DNA of 19,547 nucleotides from the NCBI GenBank assembly GCA_964409165.1, contig CAYPCH010000070.1, forward strand, positions 1 to 19,547, given 5' to 3'. The translations under genes and the position numbers were made by a program. Position 1 is the stretch's first letter. The number at the start of each line of letters is the position of its first letter. The stretch is from CAYPCH01 sp964409165. Its GTDB lineage: Bacteria; Bacillota; Clostridia; Acetivibrionales; Acetivibrionaceae. Shown one piece after another: positions 1 to 6,346 of this stretch. The notes beneath the pieces were generated by a model, which saw nothing but the letters and a program-made list of their open reading frames with translations, was not told where the DNA came from and did no database searches.

Positions 1-55
1 TAAACCGTTAGGTCGGGTAACTGGCGCCAGGGTTCGAATCCCTGCTTCTCCGCCA
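1..55 (+). tRNA. tRNA-Ser, 3' part only (5' half lies outside the window)
   Basis: The window opens inside a tRNA. The T arm is visible at 28-44 (CAGGG stem, TTCGAAT loop, CCCTG stem). It is followed by the acceptor strand CTTCTCC, discriminator G and an encoded CCA at 53-55. A long variable arm precedes the T arm (roughly 11-27), which limits the choice to Ser, Leu or Tyr. The implied 5' acceptor strand GGAGAAG fits Ser. The first bases (T, AA, ACCG) look like the last anticodon base and the start of the anticodon stem, which would agree with anticodon GCT, but the anticodon itself is not in view. Confidence 0.85.
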
Positions 56-62
56 TAATAAG

Positions 63-89
63 GCATCTCAGATAGTGAGGTGCTTTTTT
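63..89 (+). terminator. Rho-independent terminator of the tRNA
   Basis: GCATCTCA (63-70) pairs with TGAGGTGC (76-83) around a 5-nt loop, with one G-U pair. A T6 tract follows (84-89). It sits 8 nt after the tRNA CCA end. Confidence 0.85.
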
Positions 90-90
90 A

Positions 91-426
91 GTTCTCTTGA
101 AAAAAGTACATTGTTTTTTCGAAAAATAAAATTTTGAAATTCAGAAGCTGCAAAAGCTTCTGAGACTATATAAAAGTGTACTAGTTAGATTTAAAAGGGA
201 TGTTTGCTCCCATTTTTATGTTTAGAAAGTGGCTTGTGAAAAACATTGTGATAAGTTCAAAACTGGTGGTATATAGATACCAAGAAAGTGACTTTACATT
301 AAAACATCTAATTTTTGTGATCATACGAAGAGTTGATTTCTTGGTTTTTGATTCAGTTCAAATTATTTTCAGTAAATTGCTACACAATAAGCATAGAAAA
401 AGTAAAAACAGAAAGAGGAATAAACT
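91..426. other. Non-coding leader between the tRNA and the metal/stress genes
   Basis: About 335 bases without a convincing gene. It contains one clean inverted repeat (142-162, listed separately) and AT-rich sequence that probably holds the promoter for the gene at 427. I found no -35/-10 pair good enough to mark. The open frame at 200-430 has its ATG directly against its only GGG, is rich in basic and hydrophobic residues and resembles no family I know, so I do not call it. Confidence 0.5.
142..162. promoter_or_regulatory. Perfect 8-bp inverted repeat, possible operator
   Basis: CAGAAGCT (142-149) and AGCTTCTG (155-162) are perfect complements around a 5-nt spacer. No T-tract follows, so it is not a terminator. 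A TATAAA box lies just downstream at about 167-172. An operator for a metal- or stress-responsive regulator of the downstream genes is possible, but no regulator gene is in the window. Confidence 0.4.
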
Positions 427-729
427 ATGACAAATAAATTAACTTTTAGTGAGGCAACAAAAAAACACTTTAAAACATTAGAACAGTATGTGCCGATTGT
501 ATCACGAGTCCATGGAGGCAATCATCCAGAATTTATTGAAGTTAGTAAGTTGTTCAATGAAATCAATGAAAAAACAAAGGAAGCGGGATCGAATAAACCG
601 GAATTAAACGAAGAGTTTGCCAAGTTGCGTGGTATCACAGATAATTACACAGTTCCGGGGGATGTATGCGAAAGCTATGAAGCGGTTTATGATATGCTAA
701 ACGAAATAGATAAGGCATATTTTGAATAA
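427..729 (+). CDS. Small Ric-like iron-sulfur cluster repair / hemerythrin-like protein
   Basis: A 100-residue soluble acidic protein. The start is ATG with an AGAGG ribosome site about 8 nt upstream. The segment VHGGNHPEF (about residues 29-37), with two histidines close together and a helical, Glu-rich remainder, resembles the short 'RIC' di-iron repair proteins of clostridia. These are much shorter than ScdA/YtfE (about 220 residues). In that family the di-iron protein helps restore Fe-S clusters damaged by nitric oxide or oxidants; that role is family knowledge, not shown here. The next gene on the same strand is a heavy-metal ATPase, so the pair may belong to one metal/redox stress response. 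A MITE copy (737-871) now separates them. The family call rests on recognition of the VHG..HPEF pattern only. Confidence 0.6.
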   Translation: MTNKLTFSEATKKHFKTLEQYVPIVSRVHGGNHPEFIEVSKLFNEINEKTKEAGSNKPELNEEFAKLRGITDNYTVPGDVCESYEAVYDMLNEIDKAYFE

Positions 730-736
730 GTATGTA

Positions 737-871
737 ACTCAACTTTCCCACTTATAGTGTTTTGAGGCTCTGGTTGCTCACAAGTTAAGGGCAAAAAGTT
801 TACTTTTTGACCGCGGTGAGCAATGTTGCATTAGCGGCAAAGAGCCCATAAATACTGTGGGAAAGTTGAGT
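737..871 (+). mobile_element. MITE copy 1 (135 bp)
   Basis: Starts ACTCAACTTTCCCAC and ends GTGGGAAAGTTGAGT, a perfect 15-bp terminal inverted repeat. The interior is largely self-complementary (GAGGCTCT against AGAGCCC, GCTCAC against GTGAGC, CAAAAAG against CTTTTTG), so the element could fold into one long stem. Flanks are ATGTA on the left and ATATA on the right, a 4-of-5 match to a 5-bp target duplication. No coding capacity. It lies between the ric-like gene and the P-type ATPase. Confidence 0.8.
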
Positions 872-903
872 ATATAACATAATAAAATTAGGAAGTGATT
901 TTA

Positions 904-2769
904 TTGCAAAGATTTATATTGAGTAATAAAAATCATATAACTTTGATTAGTGCAATTTTGATTGCCATTGGATTTACCAGTGAGCTAGGCTTTAAAAATG
1001 AAGTTGTGGCTATTTGGTCTTTAGCCATTGCCTCAATTTTAGGTGTTGCACCTATTGCGATACAAGCCTATCAAGCATTAAAAGTCAAAGTTGTCAGTAT
1101 AGATGTTTTAGTTACCATTGCTGTTGTTGGAGCATTTATAATTAAAAATTTTGAAGAATCAGCCATTGTTACATTCTTATTTCTATTTGGCTCTTTTTTG
1201 GAGCAACGCACGTTAAATAAAACACGTTCTGCGATTAAAGAGTTAACCGAAATGGCGCCAGAGAGTGCTTTGAAGCAAATGGAGAATGGGGAGTTTGAAG
1301 AAGTGGAAGTTGATGAGGTAGATATAGGCGATATTTTACTTGTTAAAACAGGAGCGAAAGTTCCTGTTGATGGCACAGTAATATCAGGCGAAGGGCATAT
1401 AAATGAAGCAAGTATTACCGGTGAAGCTATTCCTGTAAGCAAAAAGAAGGATACAGGGGTATATGCCGGAACGATTTTAGAAAATGGAACAATTCAAATT
1501 GTTGCTAATCGTGTAGGTGAAGATACTACTTTTGGTAAAATTATTGAGCTAGTTGAAGAAGCACAGGACTCAAAATCAGAAGCTGAACGTTTTATTGACA
1601 GGTTTGCCAAATACTATACTCCAGCCGTTTTAATTCTTGCCACTATTGTGTGGTTAATTTCACGAAATATTGAACTTGCTATTACAATATTGGTTTTAGG
1701 TTGCCCGGGTGCTCTGGTCATTGGTGTACCTGTTTCAAATGTAGCAGGTATTGGCAATGGCGCACGCAATGGTGTCCTTCTGAAGGGTAGTGAAGTAATT
1801 AACGATTTTAGTAAAGTTGATACAATAGTATTCGACAAAACAGGTACACTAACAATAGGAAATCCTAAAGTTGCTGACAAAGAAATTTATACAAATGACG
1901 TTGATGAAGTACTAGGATATCTTGCAAGCGTTGAAAATGAATCAGACCATCCATTAGCTAAGGCTATTGTAGAACATATTGGAGATATAAAATTATACAC
2001 AGTTGAAAAAACAGATGTTGTAAAAGGCGGTGGAATTGTTGCCCATGTAGAGGGACATAGAGTTGCAGTTGGCAATGTTGCACTGATGGAACAAGAAAAT
2101 GTTAATCTGAATGAAAAAGCTCGGTCGGACATTAAGCGATTTGAAGAGGATGGGAATTCCCTTGTTCTGACCTCTGTTGATGGTGAACTAAAAGCTCTAA
2201 TGGGTATTCGTGACCAAATTCGTCCGGGTGTGAAAGATGATCTTCAAAGGCTGAAAAAGCTAGGCGTTAAGAATCTGATAGTTCTATCTGGAGATAACCA
2301 GGGAACGGTTGACTTGGTAGCACGGGAACTCGGATTGACACAAGCGCACGGAAATATGTTGCCAGAGGATAAGTCGGCACATATTAAAGAGATGCAAAAT
2401 AAAGGTCATATTGTTGCATTTGTTGGAGATGGCGTCAATGATAGTCCTTCACTAGCCCTAGCGCAAATTGGAATTGCAATGGGAAGTGGCACAGATGTCG
2501 CAATTGAAACCTCTGATGTTGTCCTGATGAATTCGGATTTCAGTCGTTTGCCACATGCACTCGGATTAACAAAAGCAACAGCAAATAACATGCACCAAAA
2601 TATTTTTATCGCAGTGGGAGTTGTATTGGTTCTGCTTGCGAGTGTATTCTTTAGTGACTGGATGAACATGTCAATAGGGATGTTGGTACACGAAGCAAGT
2701 ATATTGGTCGTCATCATAAACGGCATGAGACTCCTTCGTTACAAATTGCGATATAAAATAGTAACTTAG
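904..2769 (+). CDS. Heavy-metal-translocating P1B-type ATPase with CPG motif
   Basis: Integral membrane pump that couples ATP hydrolysis to metal transport. I choose the TTG at 904 over the GTG at 895. The AGGAAG ribosome site (890-895) is well spaced for 904 but overlaps 895. This gives 621 residues. Visible motifs: actuator TGE (172-174), phosphorylation site DKTGT (Asp311), the P1B-specific HP (349-350) and hinge GDGVND (508-513). The C-terminal membrane segment carries HEAS followed by NGMRLL. There is no N-terminal metal-binding domain; instead a separate HMA protein follows at 2813. The transmembrane metal motif is CPG (267-269), where characterised Cu and Zn/Cd pumps have CPC or CPH and Co/Fe-type pumps have SPC. 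The transported metal therefore cannot be assigned. Confidence 0.93.
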   Translation: MQRFILSNKNHITLISAILIAIGFTSELGFKNEVVAIWSLAIASILGVAPIAIQAYQALKVKVVSIDVLVTIAVVGAFIIKNFEESAIVTFLFLFGSFLEQRTLNKTRSAIKELTEMAPESALKQMENGEFEEVEVDEVDIGDILLVKTGAKVPVDGTVISGEGHINEASITGEAIPVSKKKDTGVYAGTILENGTIQIVANRVGEDTTFGKIIELVEEAQDSKSEAERFIDRFAKYYTPAVLILATIVWLISRNIELAITILVLGCPGALVIGVPVSNVAGIGNGARNGVLLKGSEVINDFSKVDTIVFDKTGTLTIGNPKVADKEIYTNDVDEVLGYLASVENESDHPLAKAIVEHIGDIKLYTVEKTDVVKGGGIVAHVEGHRVAVGNVALMEQENVNLNEKARSDIKRFEEDGNSLVLTSVDGELKALMGIRDQIRPGVKDDLQRLKKLGVKNLIVLSGDNQGTVDLVARELGLTQAHGNMLPEDKSAHIKEMQNKGHIVAFVGDGVNDSPSLALAQIGIAMGSGTDVAIETSDVVLMNSDFSRLPHALGLTKATANNMHQNIFIAVGVVLVLLASVFFSDWMNMSIGMLVHEASILVVIINGMRLLRYKLRYKIVT

Positions 2770-2812
2770 GTATTGGTGTATAATACAATAAAAGATTAAA
2801 GGAGAGATGAAA

Positions 2813-3046
2813 ATGCAAAAAGCAACTATTCAATTGGAAACTCTAACTTGCCCATCATGCGTCCAAAAGATTGAAAACGCAACAAAATCTTTGGCCGGTG
2901 TGGAAAAAGAAAGTGTAAAGGTGATGTTTAACTCAAGCAAAGTAAAGTTTGATTTTGATTCTGAAAAAGTGTCAGTGGAAGATGTGGAAAAGGCCATCAC
3001 TGCACTTGGATACGAAGTTAAGAAATCTCAAGTTAAAGATAAATAG
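2813..3046 (+). CDS. HMA-domain metallochaperone
   Basis: A small cytosolic HMA (ferredoxin-like fold) protein. The sequence shows the metal-binding loop TCPSC followed by the helix VQKIENA, and the late-strand motif ALGYEV. Two in-frame ATGs exist. The one at 2807 directly abuts the ribosome site AAAGGAG, while 2813 has about 8 nt spacing, so I prefer 2813 (77 residues). It follows the ATPase by 43 nt on the same strand. The ATPase lacks its own HMA domain, so this protein probably delivers metal to it or acts as its detached regulatory domain. A TATAAT hexamer at 2779-2784 lies just upstream but has no acceptable -35. Confidence 0.85.
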   Translation: MQKATIQLETLTCPSCVQKIENATKSLAGVEKESVKVMFNSSKVKFDFDSEKVSVEDVEKAITALGYEVKKSQVKDK

Positions 3047-3051
3047 AACAT

Positions 3052-3168
3052 TTGGAGATTTCTATAAATAAACTATTGCAGAAAATTGTAACACTTGGTA
3101 AAATTGCAGTAGCTATTAATAACACGGACATTGATATATTAAAAAAGCACTGCAATAAATTGTATTAA
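3052..3168 (+). other. Possible 38-codon ORF or gene remnant
   Basis: An open frame beginning with TTG at 3052 and ending TAA at 3166-3168 has protein-like composition (NKLLQKIVTLGKIAVAIN, then an Asn/Asp/Ile/Lys stretch). It begins 6 nt after the HMA gene. There is no good ribosome site. It could be a decayed 3' fragment of a gene once in the metal operon, or chance. No family recognised. Confidence 0.2.
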
Positions 3169-3194
3169 GGAACGGGTGAAATTTACTTATTCTT

Positions 3195-3237
3195 TTTTCA
3201 CTTCGCTATTTGGCTTCAAATAAGCGTTAAGTGAAAA
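3195..3237. repeat. Imperfect hairpin upstream of the biosynthetic operon
   Basis: TTTTCACTT-CGCT-ATTTG (3195-3212) pairs with CAAAT-AGCG-AAGTGAAAA (3217-3237) around a GCTT loop, with small bulges on the 3' side. An upstream GTGAAA (about 3176-3181) can compete for the same TTTCAC arm, so two exclusive foldings are possible. No T-tract follows on the plus strand. It lies between the metal genes and the biosynthetic operon, about 90 nt before the latter's first start codon. Confidence 0.45.
3211..3236 (+). repeat. 26-bp direct repeat, left copy
   Basis: Identical over all 26 positions to 6005-6030. In the right copy the sequence encodes the last residues of the FkbH-like protein (WLQISVK-stop). 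Here the same frame also reads WLQISVK-stop but lies in non-coding DNA and forms the 3' arm of the hairpin at 3195-3237. It looks like the trace of a duplicated fkbH 3' end. Confidence 0.85.
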
Positions 3238-3322
3238 TTGTAATAGAAGTTATATTTCAACCTTCTTAAGGAAATTGAAGCACGATGTAAAATTTTTATC
3301 ACGTTTTATATAGGAGAATAGA

Positions 3323-4501
3323 TTGACAGACTACATTAAGAAAGTTTATGATAATATAAAAATTGAAGAAGGGGAAGTTGCAGTTGAAAATGCTCTGATT
3401 AATGTTTACTTCAACGAAGGGATTTCCACCAAAGAACTTTCACGCAAGCTCTTATTGCCTGTACCGTTAGTAGCAGCTATGAAAAAGGAATTAATAAAGG
3501 CAGGAATTTTCGTCCAGGATAGGGGAATAAGGCTATCTGATGAGGGTAGAAAATATGTTGGAGAGGAACTTGGATATGAAGGGCTTAATACTAGTCTTTA
3601 TAAAAAGCTGATTGAATTGGATTATGATTGGAAAAGTGATTTTTATAAAGAAACTACAGTGATCGAAAAGATTTTTGACAACAGGCCGGATGTGGATGTT
3701 ACTATCGACCAGTCTAAATGTACCCCGGAGACAAGTTTGAAACGTGCTGTTTTATGTGCCATAAACAATTCAATAATAGGTAAAAAGATTTTGTGTGTTG
3801 GTGATGACGATCTGGTTAGTGTATCTATAGGGTTATTACTAAAAAAACTCTTTACCAAGAAGAAGGGAAGTAAAACAGAAATCCATGTTCTGGATGTAGA
3901 CTCCAGGTTTTTGAGCTATATTGAGAGTATTGCCAAGGTAGAAGAATTGCCTATACATTGCCATCATATAGATTTGAGAGAACCTCTGGATAGTTCTTTA
4001 CAAAACCAATTTGACTGCTTCTTTACAGATCCACCATACACATTGACAGGAATGAGACTTTTTATTTCGAGGGGTCTTTGCGCCCTAAAGAAAAAGAAAG
4101 GGTTGCCGATATTTTTTTCTTTTGCACATAAATCTCCTGATTTTAGTGTTAAAATGATGGAAGAGTTTTTAAAAATGAACTTGGCTGTAACTGAGATAAT
4201 TCCTAGATTCAATAAGTATGAGGGTGCGGAAATTATAGGGAACACCAGTCAAATGATTATATTAAAGACGACAGAAAAAAGTAAAAGCATAACAGAAGAT
4301 ATATATGATAAACCAATTTATACTGGAGAAGTTGTTAGAACTATGAGAAAATATAGATGCAAGAAATGTAATAAGAATTACATGATAGGTATAAACGGTG
4401 TATATACTACAATTGAAGAATTAAAAAAAGCAAGGTGCTCTGAATGCAAGGGTGAAGTATTCGAATTGGTTGAGAGAGCACAGATCTCAGATAGCAAATA
4501 A
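3323..4501 (+). CDS. BpsA-like branched-chain polyamine synthase (bis-aminopropyl spermidine synthase family) with C-terminal zinc ribbon
   Basis: TTG start with AGGAGAA 6 nt upstream; 392 residues. Residues about 15-78 form a winged-helix-like domain. The core has a Rossmann-like nucleotide fold with KKILCVGDDD (Asp161-163), an acidic strand-2 end (HVLDVD) and the catalytic-type motif TDPPYTLTGMRLFISRG (DPPYT at 236-240). This arrangement matches BpsA, which in thermophiles transfers aminopropyl groups from decarboxylated SAM to spermidine, giving N4-branched polyamines. Archaeal BpsA is about 350 residues. Here an added tail carries CKKC (346-349) and CSEC (372-375), a likely zinc ribbon. 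It is the first gene of a same-strand run with GNAT, FkbH, ACP, SDR and radical SAM genes (37 nt to the next). Substrate in this context is unknown; it may modify an amine other than spermidine. Confidence 0.8.
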   Translation: MTDYIKKVYDNIKIEEGEVAVENALINVYFNEGISTKELSRKLLLPVPLVAAMKKELIKAGIFVQDRGIRLSDEGRKYVGEELGYEGLNTSLYKKLIELDYDWKSDFYKETTVIEKIFDNRPDVDVTIDQSKCTPETSLKRAVLCAINNSIIGKKILCVGDDDLVSVSIGLLLKKLFTKKKGSKTEIHVLDVDSRFLSYIESIAKVEELPIHCHHIDLREPLDSSLQNQFDCFFTDPPYTLTGMRLFISRGLCALKKKKGLPIFFSFAHKSPDFSVKMMEEFLKMNLAVTEIIPRFNKYEGAEIIGNTSQMIILKTTEKSKSITEDIYDKPIYTGEVVRTMRKYRCKKCNKNYMIGINGVYTTIEELKKARCSECKGEVFELVERAQISDSK

Positions 4502-4538
4502 AAATAAAAAATGAACAGTCAGGTTAGGAGTATTAGAT

Positions 4539-5000
4539 ATGTCAATAAGAAAGATGCAAGAAAAAGATATAGAAATAATAGCTGAATATGAAAAGGAGAT
4601 ATCCATTATTTCTTTTGGGGATGAGGCAATAACCGAACTGGATTTTCATGCCCGGAAGCTTTTAAAATCAATGGACAAGGAAATAGATGGAATGATGGTT
4701 CTTGAAGTGGATGGGAAAATAGTTGGATGGTTGTGGATGACTCCAAGGATTAATTCAGTTAGCAATGAAAAATATATAAATTTTAAAAGTTTTTATATTG
4801 ATGAGAATTACAGGGGTACCGATTACGTTAATGAATTTATAGAAGCAGGAATGAAATTCTGCAAAGATGTAGGAGCAAGAACAATAATGAGCAAGGTTCA
4901 TGTGAAAAACTTCCCGGCGAGGGTATTATGGAAGAATTATGGATTTGAGCCTACCCACCTGACATTGGAATATAGATTTGACGACAAGGAAACAAAATAA
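4539..5000 (+). CDS. GNAT-family acyltransferase
   Basis: A 153-residue single-domain GNAT protein. ATG with TTAGGAG about 8 nt upstream. The N-terminus (IRKMQEKDIEIIAEYEKE), the central strand pair (MMVLEVDGKIVGWLWM), the strand FKSFYIDENYRG and the C-terminal ARVLWKNYGFEPT segment follow the GNAT fold order. Motif A reads YRGTDYVNEF, so the usual R-G-x-G-x-G/A acyl-CoA pyrophosphate loop is degenerate. Its stop overlaps the FkbH start (TAATG), implying translational coupling. In this operon a stand-alone GNAT could move an acyl group from CoA, or possibly from the ACP at 6082, to an amine; that is inference. Confidence 0.8.
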   Translation: MSIRKMQEKDIEIIAEYEKEISIISFGDEAITELDFHARKLLKSMDKEIDGMMVLEVDGKIVGWLWMTPRINSVSNEKYINFKSFYIDENYRGTDYVNEFIEAGMKFCKDVGARTIMSKVHVKNFPARVLWKNYGFEPTHLTLEYRFDDKETK

Positions 5001-6028
5001 TGAAAATAAAATGTTTGGTGTGGGACTTGGATGATACGCTTTGGAAGGGTACTCTGAGCGAGAACTGGGATGTAATATTTTATGAGGAAAAAAGAGATAT
5101 TATTAAAAGGATTGATGAGTTAGGAATTTTACAAAGTATAGCAAGCAGAAATAACGTAGACCAAGTTATGTGCAAACTGGATGAAATAGGAATAAGGGAG
5201 TATTTCCTTTATCCCCAGTGCAATTGGGGTTCAAAGGTTGAAAGTATAAAAAGGATTGCTGAAAAGTTGAACATTGGTATTGATTCCATAGGCTATATTG
5301 ATGATAATCCTTTTGAATTGGCAGAGGTTGAATATTTTTTGCCGCAAGTGAGGATATACAATGCAGATGAGTATGGCAGCCTGTTAAGCTTGGATGAATT
5401 CAAAAATGATAATGCTACCAGGGAAAGCAAAATGAGAAGACAGATGATGATATCAAGGATGGAGCGGGAACATGCACAGGATTCATTTAAAGGCAACAGG
5501 GAGGATTTTCTTAGAGAGTGCCAGATGGAGCTTACTGTACGTTTAGCAAAAATGAATGATGTAGAGCGTATTTATGAATTGGTTTCCCGTACAAATCAAA
5601 TGAATAACATATTAGATAGAATAAGCAGGGATACCGTTATTCAGTTTTTAAATCTACAGGACAAGCTGGTTTATGTTGCAGAATTAACCGACCGTTTTGG
5701 TTATCATGGCATAGTAGGGGCTTGTTTGCTTGAAAAAAAAGAGAGTAATGCAATTATCAAGCTGTTTTGTATATCTTGTCGGATTGAGGGAAGAGGGATT
5801 GGAGTTGCATTTATAGCAACAATAATCAAACAGCTTTCAGATTCTTTTAGTAATATATGCGAGATATACTGTGATTACGTGGATGAAAAGAAGAACAGAC
5901 CGGCACTAATGCTTCTTAACATAGTCGGGTTTAGTCTTTTTATAAAGCAAGCTGTAAAGTCAACATATGTACTTAAACTTCCAATGAAGGAGTTGGATTT
6001 TGACTGGCTTCAAATAAGCGTTAAGTGA
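5000..6028 (+). CDS. FkbH-like HAD-IIIC glyceryltransferase/phosphatase fused to a GNAT-like domain
   Basis: 342 residues. The N-terminal HAD-IIIC domain has motif I VWDLDDTLW (Asp9, Asp11, Asp12), motif II-like IASRNN (48-52), Lys79, and motif III GYIDDNPFE (98-106). FkbH proteins take the phosphoglyceryl group of 1,3-bisphosphoglycerate, dephosphorylate it and load glycerate onto a carrier protein as glyceryl-S-ACP. This chemistry is known from methoxymalonyl-ACP, tetronate and related polyketide pathways. The C-terminal part (about 175-320) is the GNAT-like domain normally found in this family (RGIGVAFIATIIKQL, then MLLNIVGFSLF). A candidate carrier protein follows 53 nt downstream. The last codons and stop (WLQISVK-stop) form the right copy of a 26-bp direct repeat also found at 3211-3236. 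Confidence 0.9.
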   Translation: MKIKCLVWDLDDTLWKGTLSENWDVIFYEEKRDIIKRIDELGILQSIASRNNVDQVMCKLDEIGIREYFLYPQCNWGSKVESIKRIAEKLNIGIDSIGYIDDNPFELAEVEYFLPQVRIYNADEYGSLLSLDEFKNDNATRESKMRRQMMISRMEREHAQDSFKGNREDFLRECQMELTVRLAKMNDVERIYELVSRTNQMNNILDRISRDTVIQFLNLQDKLVYVAELTDRFGYHGIVGACLLEKKESNAIIKLFCISCRIEGRGIGVAFIATIIKQLSDSFSNICEIYCDYVDEKKNRPALMLLNIVGFSLFIKQAVKSTYVLKLPMKELDFDWLQISVK

Positions 6029-6030
6029 AA
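6005..6030 (+). repeat. 26-bp direct repeat, right copy (3' end of fkbH-like gene)
   Basis: Exact match to 3211-3236. The two copies start 2794 bp apart in the same orientation and bracket precisely the bpsA-like, GNAT and fkbH-like genes. Beyond the 26 bp both copies continue into GTTAT-TTT sequence, with a 12-nt offset in the left copy, so the original homology may have been longer. Confidence 0.85.
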
Positions 6031-6081
6031 GTTATGTTTTATTATAGCAGTCGATTTTTTGAAATATGGAGTTGATATATA

Positions 6082-6327
6082 ATGAATAGAAGTAATATTG
6101 AGAAGGATGTAATTGAATTAATAACAAGTTTTGTTGGGGCAAAGGATATAAACTTGGATACTTCCCTTATAGGAAAGGGAGGTATTATGGATTCTATGAC
6201 AGCTGTTCAGTTAATAAACAGCCTCGAAGAGAAGTTTAAAATTTTCTTCATGCATGATGACTTGAATCTGGAGGCTTTTTCAAGTGTGAGGTCTCTGGTT
6301 GGCTTGATTGAGAAATATTCTGAATAG
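6082..6327 (+). CDS. Acyl carrier protein
   Basis: An 81-residue acidic carrier protein. The phosphopantetheine attachment site is Ser38 in GGIMDSMTAVQLI, close to the DSL/DSM consensus at the start of helix II. GGAG lies about 10 nt before the ATG. It follows the FkbH-like gene, and stand-alone ACPs of this size are the usual acceptors for FkbH-derived glyceryl units. No phosphopantetheinyl transferase is in the window, so activation must come from elsewhere in the genome. It is not the housekeeping ACP by context: no fab genes flank it. Confidence 0.9.
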   Translation: MNRSNIEKDVIELITSFVGAKDINLDTSLIGKGGIMDSMTAVQLINSLEEKFKIFFMHDDLNLEAFSSVRSLVGLIEKYSE

Positions 6328-6346
6328 GTGGTGTGCTCGTTAAATT

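Noticed and set aside
1..90. Integrated element using the tRNA-Ser 3' end as attachment site
   Set aside because: No second copy of the tRNA 3' end and no integrase gene in the window.
142..162. Intrinsic terminator
   Set aside because: A perfect stem, but no T-tract on either side.
200..430. 76-codon open frame before the ric-like gene
   Set aside because: Start codon abuts the only purine run, composition is unlike a folded protein, and it overlaps the well-supported gene at 427.
737..871. The repeated element as a CRISPR repeat or an rRNA/tRNA-like RNA gene
   Set aside because: Copies are dispersed by kilobases, in both orientations, with target duplications; there are no regular spacers.
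865..894. Outward promoter from the right end of MITE copy 1 driving the ATPase
   Set aside because: TTGAGT in the terminal repeat has no -10 hexamer at a workable distance.
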